This document shows positions 58,742 to 64,000 of a stretch of DNA of 64,000 nucleotides, one piece after another (the first letter of the stretch is position 1; every line of letters starts with the position of its first letter). A program made the position numbers and the translations under genes. A model generated the notes under the pieces. The model was given only the letters and a program-made list of their open reading frames with translations. It did not search any database and was not told where the DNA came from. The DNA is from Gammaproteobacteria bacterium (GTDB lineage: Bacteria; Pseudomonadota; Gammaproteobacteria; JAJPIJ01), in contig JAJVIQ010000019.1 of the NCBI GenBank assembly GCA_022071965.1, positions 1 to 64,000 on the forward strand. Direction: 5' to 3'.

Positions 58742-59353
58742 TCAGAAATCGTACTGGATGCCGCCGGTGAACAGGTCCACGTCGGTGTCATCGTCGCCCA
58801 GCCCCTGGAATCGTTCCCATTCGGCGCGAACCTTTACGTGTTCGACGAGTTGGTAGGTCCCGCCGATGCCGAACGTGAGACTGACGCCGCTGTCGTCGTC
58901 CCCGAGTCCGACCGGGCTGCCCTCGGCGTTGGAATCCCAGATGAATCCTCCGAGCTTGCCGAACACGTATGTGTTCGGCAGCACCGGGTAGCCGGCCGTA
59001 CCGGCCACGCTCGCGCCGCTGACGCTGTTGGTGGCGGTGAGCGTCCCCAGCAATGGGCCGAGGTCGACATCCACGCTCTCCTCGCCGAGATCGACGTAGG
59101 CCAGTTCGGCGCCGAAGTACGGCGTGAAGCGGTAGCCGCCGAAGATCTTCCATCCGAGATCGTCCGTGTCGCTGTCCACGTCGGCCGCGAAGCCGGCAGC
59201 GCGGAAATCCGCCTCAATGTCGTCGTCATCGTCCTCGTAATGCGACAGACCGACGCCGCCACCCGCGTAAAAGCCTGGCCCCTCGCCCGCCCATGCTGCC
59301 GGTCCAGCCAGGGCCACGATGCCGGCGAGACCTATCAGGCGCCAATTCCTCAT
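58742..59353 (-). CDS. Outer membrane beta-barrel protein (OmpA/OmpW-like)
   Basis: The 203-residue protein has a signal peptide (RNWRLIGLAGIVALAGPAAWA) and a mature part of alternating hydrophobic beta strands with the terminal aromatic DVDLFTGGIQYDF. FYAGGGVGLSHYEDDDDD and LGWKIFGGYRFTPYFGAELA are typical of the small OmpA-like porin fold. Loops are notably acidic (DDDDDIEADF, GLGDDDSG, GLGDDDTDVD), perhaps binding calcium or other cations. The upstream 60 bp are AT-rich, with AAGGAT before the ATG. Confidence 0.88.
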   Translation of the reverse strand: MRNWRLIGLAGIVALAGPAAWAGEGPGFYAGGGVGLSHYEDDDDDIEADFRAAGFAADVDSDTDDLGWKIFGGYRFTPYFGAELAYVDLGEESVDVDLGPLLGTLTATNSVSGASVAGTAGYPVLPNTYVFGKLGGFIWDSNAEGSPVGLGDDDSGVSLTFGIGGTYQLVEHVKVRAEWERFQGLGDDDTDVDLFTGGIQYDF

Positions 59354-59588
59354 AGGGTATAATCCTTATGAAACGATATGTTATGACCGTAATTTAATCT
59401 CTTTGTTTAGTAAAGTAAAGTATCGTGGGCTCTCGAGGCTGCCGGACCTGACCGTCCCTGCGGCGAGTCGCGAGTGTTTGAACGGGGCCGCGGCAGCGGC
59501 TATCTTTACCGCCCATATCACGCCAACGGGAGCGTGGGGTTGCCGCCAGCGCCGGCATGGGCGAACTCATGTGCAGAGGCCATCCATC

Positions 59589-60089
59589 GTGATCCGACTC
59601 CTTGCCCGTCTCATCGATCTCGTGACCCGGACGGCGATGTGGCTGCTGCTACCCGTGGGGCCCGTGGCGGCGGCCCTCATTGCCAGGAACGGGGACTACC
59701 TGCGCCATTACCCACGCAGTCTGCGTGCCTCGGCGAGCCATCTGCGCGGGCTGGGGCGCGGGCAACCGATCCGCCGGGCCGTGGAGCGCTGGCTGGCGAG
59801 CGGCGAGGAGGCGATTGAGACGAGGGAGATGGTGAGCGGCGCCTGTACCCACTGCGGACGGTGCTGCCTGGAGAAGGCCTGTATCTTCCTGCGTTACGAC
59901 GAGGCGGGTCGCTCCCGCTGCGAGATCTACAACACACGCTTCTGGTCGTTACTCCCATGCGGAGACTACCCGCTGAGCGCCAGCGAGATTGCCCAATACA
60001 GCTGCCCGTCCTACAGCGCGCACACGGTGCGCATCATCCCGATCCGGGCCTTGCCGCTCGGAAACGAGGAGGGGCCGCAGCGGGCCTGA
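59589..60089 (+). CDS. YkgJ-type cysteine cluster protein
   Basis: The protein begins with a short membrane-like helix (TAMWLLLPVGPVAAALI) and ends in the cysteine cluster CTHCGRCCLEKACIFLRYDE, with further Cys residues in RCEIYNTRFWSLLPCGDYP and YSCPSY. This matches the CxxCxxCC zinc or iron-sulfur cluster family. The GTG at 59589, with AGAGG upstream, is chosen; longer in-frame extension into the divergent promoter region is not credible. Its function is not known. Confidence 0.7.
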   Translation: MIRLLARLIDLVTRTAMWLLLPVGPVAAALIARNGDYLRHYPRSLRASASHLRGLGRGQPIRRAVERWLASGEEAIETREMVSGACTHCGRCCLEKACIFLRYDEAGRSRCEIYNTRFWSLLPCGDYPLSASEIAQYSCPSYSAHTVRIIPIRALPLGNEEGPQRA

Positions 60090-60269
60090 TCGCCACATCC
60101 CGATGTTCCCGTCCCCCTTGCCTGCCTTTATCGGCCCGAGATCGATTACGGCAGGCATGTGGCGTGTTCAGCATGCCGGCGCAGCCGGCGTCCGCGCCAT
60201 CGTTCTTGTGTTCACCGATAAGGCTAAGTACCATACCGGCCCACATTGACATCCGCGGATAAAATCCCA

Positions 60270-61163
60270 ATGTTTCAAGGAAGTATGGTAGCCATCGTGA
60301 CGCCGATGCAACCGGGGGTTACGCCCGACACGCCCGTGGACTGGCCGGCGCTGGATCGTCTGCTCGAGTGGCACATCGAGAACGGGACCGACGCCATCGT
60401 GGCGGTCGGCACCACCGGCGAATCGGCCACGCTGAACATGGAGGAGCACGTGGCGGTCATCCGCCGGGTCATCACGGTCGTCAACAAGCGCATTCCGGTG
60501 ATCGCGGGCACCGGCGCCAACTCGACCACGGAAGCCATCGAGTTGACACAGGCGGCGAAGACCGCCGGCGCCGACGCATGCGTGCTGGTGACGCCGTACT
60601 ACAACAAGCCGACGCAGGAAGGCCTCTACCTTCACCACAAGGCGGTGGCCGAGGCCGTCGCCATCCCCCAACTCCTGTACAACGTGCCCGGCCGGACGGC
60701 CTGCGACATGCAGCCGGAGACCGCTGCCCGACTGGCCAGGGTCGACAACATCATCGGCATCAAGGAGGCAACGGGAGATCTCGGCCGCGTCGAGCGTCTG
60801 CGCACACTGTGCGGCGAGAAATTCCTGCTCTTCAGCGGTGACGATGCGACGGCAGCGGACTTCATGTTGAACGGTGGCCACGGCGTGATCTCGGTAACGG
60901 CGAACGTCGCGCCGCGACTGATGCACGAGCTCTGCGCGCTTGCCACGCGCGGCGAGCGCGACGCGGCGCGCGCCATCGACGGCCGGCTGGCCGGGCTGCA
61001 CAAGGACCTGTTCTGCGAGGCCAATCCCATCCCCGGCAAGTGGGCCCTGAGCCAGATGGGGCTCATCCAGGCCGGCATACGCCTGCCGCTCACCTGGCTA
61101 TCGGAAGGATGCCACGCGCGCGTACGCGCCGCGATGGAACAGGCGGGTGCAGCACGGGTCTGA
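60270..61163 (+). CDS. dapA: 4-hydroxy-tetrahydrodipicolinate synthase
   Basis: DapA condenses pyruvate and aspartate semialdehyde in lysine and diaminopimelate synthesis. The Schiff-base lysine lies in IIGIKEATGDLGR. The catalytic Tyr is in VTPYYNKPTQEGLY and the substrate loop is VGTTGESATL. The 297-residue length is standard. The ATG at 60270 is preferred over an in-frame TTG eight codons upstream. bamC follows after 100 bp on the same strand, the common order. Confidence 0.97.
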   Translation: MFQGSMVAIVTPMQPGVTPDTPVDWPALDRLLEWHIENGTDAIVAVGTTGESATLNMEEHVAVIRRVITVVNKRIPVIAGTGANSTTEAIELTQAAKTAGADACVLVTPYYNKPTQEGLYLHHKAVAEAVAIPQLLYNVPGRTACDMQPETAARLARVDNIIGIKEATGDLGRVERLRTLCGEKFLLFSGDDATAADFMLNGGHGVISVTANVAPRLMHELCALATRGERDAARAIDGRLAGLHKDLFCEANPIPGKWALSQMGLIQAGIRLPLTWLSEGCHARVRAAMEQAGAARV

Positions 61164-61263
61164 ATCACGCAGGGGTCAGCACCGAACCAACGCGGCCAGC
61201 ACCCGGGAAGCCGCCGAACCGCGGTCACCACCCTCGCATTCGTAACAGCAAAAGGGTTTTCGT

Positions 61264-62322
61264 ATGGTCCGTAATGTCCTGATATTGATGGCCGCCATCC
61301 TGGTGACGGGCTGCCGCTACATGCCCAAGCTCGACGAGGTGCTCCCCGACAAACGCTCGGAATACAAGAAGAGTCAGACGCTGCCCGACCTCGAGGTGCC
61401 GCCGGACCTTTCGACGGAGAGCATTAACGACAAGATGGCGGTACCCGACGAGGAAGGCGCGAGCTTCTCGACCTATCAGGAGCGTGTGGCGGCGCGCAAG
61501 AAGGCACGCGAGGAGGAAGGCCTGGCCGAGAATGCCATCGAGGCCCTCTCGGGCGAGAAGGTGCTCGTCGTGCCGGGGTCCACCAGCGAGGTCTGGGACA
61601 AGCTGCACGCGTTCTGGAGCGAGAAAGGATTCGAGCTCGACCTGGACGACGCCGAGTACGGCGTGCAGGAGACGACATGGCGCGAGGATCAGGATAATCT
61701 CGTGCGGGACAAGTACAAGATCTTCGCCGAGGCCGGCGAGGACAGCGCCAGCACCACCCTCTACGTATCGCACGAAGGCGAGGAGATGCGGCCGGACGGC
61801 GAGGGGCTGACCTGGAAGCGGCGAACGGATTCCGGCGCGCGTGATCGCATTGTCGCCGCGCTGCAGGAGTACCTCGGTGCCAGCGCCGGCGGCGAGCGTG
61901 CCGCCAGCGACACCGCCTCCTCCGGCGACTTCCTCGCCGAGGGCGGAGACGTCTCGGCGCCGGCCGAGATCATCAACTCCGGCGATGGCAAGTTCTATCT
62001 TTCCTATCCGGTCGAGTTCGCCGAGGCGTGGTCGCGCACGGGCGAGGCGCTTGCCGGCGCGGGCCTGAAGGTCACCAGCTCCGACAAGGGCAAGGGGACA
62101 TACACCGTGCGATTCCAGGGGGAGCCCGCGGAAAAGAAGGGCGTCCTGTCGAAGCTCGCTTTCTGGAAGGGCGGCGAGAAGGAATATCAACTGAGCCTTA
62201 CGGGCGTGGGCAGGAAGACCGAGATCGTCGTTCTCGACGAGGACGGCGACTGGGACAAGAGCGAGGCCGCCGGCGCGCTCCTCAGTCAGTTGAAGAGCGA
62301 ACTCAACAAGGTCACCCGGTAA
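61264..62322 (+). CDS. bamC: Outer membrane protein assembly factor BamC
   Basis: BamC is a lipoprotein of the BAM complex. The signal peptide ends in a lipobox with Cys17 (LILMAAILVTGC). The unstructured N-terminal segment that binds BamD has YKKSQTLPDLEVPPDLSTES. The two helix-grip domains follow (VWDKLHAFWSEKGFELDLDD and FAEAWSRTGEALAGAGLKVT). The 352-residue length is normal. It follows dapA. BamD is encoded about 40 kb away in the same window. Confidence 0.92.
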   Translation: MVRNVLILMAAILVTGCRYMPKLDEVLPDKRSEYKKSQTLPDLEVPPDLSTESINDKMAVPDEEGASFSTYQERVAARKKAREEEGLAENAIEALSGEKVLVVPGSTSEVWDKLHAFWSEKGFELDLDDAEYGVQETTWREDQDNLVRDKYKIFAEAGEDSASTTLYVSHEGEEMRPDGEGLTWKRRTDSGARDRIVAALQEYLGASAGGERAASDTASSGDFLAEGGDVSAPAEIINSGDGKFYLSYPVEFAEAWSRTGEALAGAGLKVTSSDKGKGTYTVRFQGEPAEKKGVLSKLAFWKGGEKEYQLSLTGVGRKTEIVVLDEDGDWDKSEAAGALLSQLKSELNKVTR

Positions 62323-62333
62323 AGCGCGCGGCC

Positions 62334-63110
62334 GTGCGTTTCGCCTCCTTGGGCAGCGGCAGCCGGGGGAACGCCACGATCGTCACGGCCGGCTCGACCA
62401 CCATCCTGGTCGACTGCGGTTTTTCGGTGCGCGAGACCGCCGCGCGTCTGGCGCGCGCCGGACTCGACCCCAATGACATCGACGCAATCCTCGTCACCCA
62501 CGAGCACGACGACCACATCGGCGGTGTGGGGGCACTGGCACGACGCCACGGAGTGGAAGTGTGGTCGACGGCGGGGACCCGGCGCGTCGCCGCCGGCGCG
62601 TTGGGGGAGGTGCCGCGGATGTGTGTGTTCTCCAGCCATGAGAGCTTCGCCATTGGCGACCTGCTCATCGAGCCGATCTCGGTTCCCCACGATGCCAGCG
62701 AACCGAGCCAGTTTGTCTTTTCCGACGGCCAAAGCCGCGTGGGCCTGCTCACCGATGTCGGCCGCATCACTCCCCATATCTGCCGCATGTTGTCGGGACT
62801 CAGCGCCCTGTTGCTGGAGTTCAATCACGACGAGGAGATGCTGCGTCACGGGCCATATCATGCATCCCTGAAGCAGCGCATAGGGAGCGACCTCGGCCAT
62901 CTCAGCAACGCCCAATCCGCGGCGCTCCTGCGGGAGATCGACACGCGGCGGCTGCAGCATCTCGTCGCGCTGCATCTCAGCCGGCAGAACAACGACGCCG
63001 GGTTGGTGCGCGCCGCCGCCGCGGCGGCGTTGAATTGCGGCGCAGACTGGATCGCCGTTGCCGACCAGGACTCCGGATGCCCCTGGCGTGAGGTCTCCCC
63101 CGGCCGCTGA
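62334..63110 (+). CDS. MBL-fold metallohydrolase (YycJ/VicX-like)
   Basis: The 258-residue protein has the metallo-beta-lactamase motif THEHDDHIGGVGALARRH and the start RFASLGSGSRGNATIVTAGS. Later ligands are VPHDASEPS, EFNHDEEMLRHGPYHASLKQ and LVALHLSRQNND. This is the YycJ/VicX subgroup, often a nuclease-like or regulator-associated enzyme. The GTG at 62334 is chosen, 11 bp after bamC, because it gives the family N-terminus. The longer upstream frame runs inside bamC and is not credible. Confidence 0.88.
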   Translation: MRFASLGSGSRGNATIVTAGSTTILVDCGFSVRETAARLARAGLDPNDIDAILVTHEHDDHIGGVGALARRHGVEVWSTAGTRRVAAGALGEVPRMCVFSSHESFAIGDLLIEPISVPHDASEPSQFVFSDGQSRVGLLTDVGRITPHICRMLSGLSALLLEFNHDEEMLRHGPYHASLKQRIGSDLGHLSNAQSAALLREIDTRRLQHLVALHLSRQNNDAGLVRAAAAAALNCGADWIAVADQDSGCPWREVSPGR

Positions 63111-63140
63111 CCGCGCATCCGGCCGGCGGAGCCATCCGGT

Positions 63141-64000
63141 TCAGGTTCGCTTTTTCACGTGGCGCATCAGGCGGCGGCGCTTGGCGGCCTGGCGTGGCGT
63201 GATCTGGGTGCGCCTGTTCTTGTACGGATTCTCACCGGTTCGAAACTCCAGCCGCAGCGGTGTGCCCTCTACTGCCAGAGCCTCGCGGAATCCTTTGTCC
63301 AGGTAGCGCTTGTAGGATCCGGGGACGGCATCGGTCTGGTTGCCGTGGATGACGATGCACGGCGGATTCTGGCCGCCAAGGTGCGCGTAACGCAGCTTGA
63401 TCCGGCGACCGCCGATCAGCGGCGGCTGATGCGTCTCGAGCAGATACTCCAGGATCTGCGTCAATTGCGAGGTCGGCGGATTGATGAATGCGGAGGCGTA
63501 GGCGCGATCAATCGACTCGAAGAGATTGCCGACCCCGCTGCCGTGCAGCGCCGAGATGAAATGAATGCGCGCGAAGCCGACGAAATCGAGGCGGCGATCG
63601 ACGCCAGCGCGCACCCGATCGCGCTGTTCCTCCGCCATTCCGTCCCATTTGTTGACTGCGACGACCATGGCGCGCCCGGCCTTCAGCACTTCGCCGATGA
63701 GGCTGGCATCCTGATCGGTGACCCCCTCGCGGGCATCGATCACGACGATGACGACGTTCGCCTCCTCGATGGCCTGAAGGGTCTTGATGACGCTGAAGCG
63801 CTCAATACCGCGCTCCACCCGCGCGCGCCGCCGCACGCCCGCGGTGTCGATGAGGGTATAGGGTTTGCCGTCGCGCAGGAAAGGCACGGCGACGGCGTCG
63901 CGTGTCGTGCCCGGCATGTCGCAGGTCAGCATGCGTTCCTCACCCAGCATACGGTTGACGAGCGTCGACTTGCCGACGTTCGGGCGGCCGAGGACGGCTA
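63141..64000 (-). CDS. der: Ribosome biogenesis GTPase Der (EngA), C-terminal part
   Basis: Der is the two-GTPase-domain 50S assembly factor. The part in the window carries most of the second G domain: P-loop [17 protein letters not shown] at the right edge, switch [20 protein letters not shown] and [12 protein letters not shown]. The C-terminal KH-like domain follows and ends [11 protein letters not shown]. The 5' part continues beyond the window. It converges with the MBL gene. Confidence 0.95.
   Translation of the reverse strand, partial: AVLGRPNVGKSTLVNRMLGEERMLTCDMPGTTRDAVAVPFLRDGKPYTLIDTAGVRRRARVERGIERFSVIKTLQAIEEANVVIVVIDAREGVTDQDASLIGEVLKAGRAMVVAVNKWDGMAEEQRDRVRAGVDRRLDFVGFARIHFISALHGSGVGNLFESIDRAYASAFINPPTSQLTQILEYLLETHQPPLIGGRRIKLRYAHLGGQNPPCIVIHGNQTDAVPGSYKRYLDKGFREALAVEGTPLRLEFRTGENPYKNRRTQITPRQAAKRRRLMRHVKKRT

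Overview
The window reads as one stretch of a high-GC gammaproteobacterial chromosome. Support comes from the gene set: BamC and BamD lipoproteins, RluD, PgeF, GcvR with Bcp, YggX after MutY, DjlA, QueG, a PilS/PilR pair beside pilA, and an argH-algZ-algR cluster of the Pseudomonas type. Genus cannot be read from the sequence. A Chromatiales, Acidiferrobacterales or Xanthomonadales-like lineage is a guess from gene order. Gene density is high, stop/start overlaps are common, and GTG starts are frequent.

Region 1 (1-13.1 kb) is an accessory surface-glycan and pilin-modification region with visibly lower GC and much insertion-sequence damage. It holds the end of an IS3-family element that cuts a sugar-locus methyltransferase, a Wzx-like flippase, and rfbB-rfbA (dTDP-sugar synthesis without rfbC or rfbD). 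It also holds a GT4 glycosyltransferase, a complete IS5-group element with 4-bp CTAA target duplications, two relics of related IS5 elements, and a frameshifted methyltransferase. A DPM1/ArnC-like GT2 and two paralogous GT-C/TPR membrane proteins follow; the GT-C genes lie directly downstream of pilA.

Region 2 (13.1-17.3 kb) is the type IV pilin module: pilA with a sigma-54 type promoter and upstream TGACA/TGTCA sites, then pilR, pilS and a PP0621-type protein. The two GT-C/TPR genes read in the same direction as pilA beyond a hairpin terminator. With the nearby GT2 they make a candidate, apparently uncharacterised, pilin glycosylation system.

Region 3 (17.3-39.1 kb) is core metabolism and maintenance: sucCD, nadE, bamD, rluD, pgeF, a ZIP transporter, clpB behind a consensus sigma-32 promoter, a DUF485-actP acetate permease pair, algR-algZ, argH, a MazG-like pyrophosphohydrolase, a repeat-expanded AsmA protein, mutY-yggX and tRNA-Phe(GAA).

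Region 4 (39.4-53.4 kb) is mixed. A GT2-GtrA fusion overlaps a DUF2723 GT-C protein, giving a compact gtrABC-like glycosylation unit. Further along are a CHASE2-PAS-GGDEF-EAL regulator, a HerA/YjgR-like ATPase, an OmpA-like lipoprotein with a 15-proline run, an unrecognised protein, queG, an MFS transporter, a copper-type P-type ATPase that has lost its catalytic core, and a DUF2231 membrane protein with a His/Asp-rich tail.

Region 5 (53.4-64 kb) starts with djlA, a CHAD-domain gene and an orphan ParA-type ATPase joined by two identical GTGA overlaps. This is a candidate polyphosphate-granule positioning operon. It continues with phoH, bcp-gcvR, an outer-membrane beta-barrel, a YkgJ-type cysteine-cluster protein, dapA-bamC, an MBL-fold hydrolase and the partial GTPase gene der.

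The two observations most worth following are pilA with tandem GT-C/TPR genes, and DjlA-CHAD-ParA. No CRISPR array or rRNA was seen. All functions are read from recognisable motifs and family resemblance by eye; no search was run.
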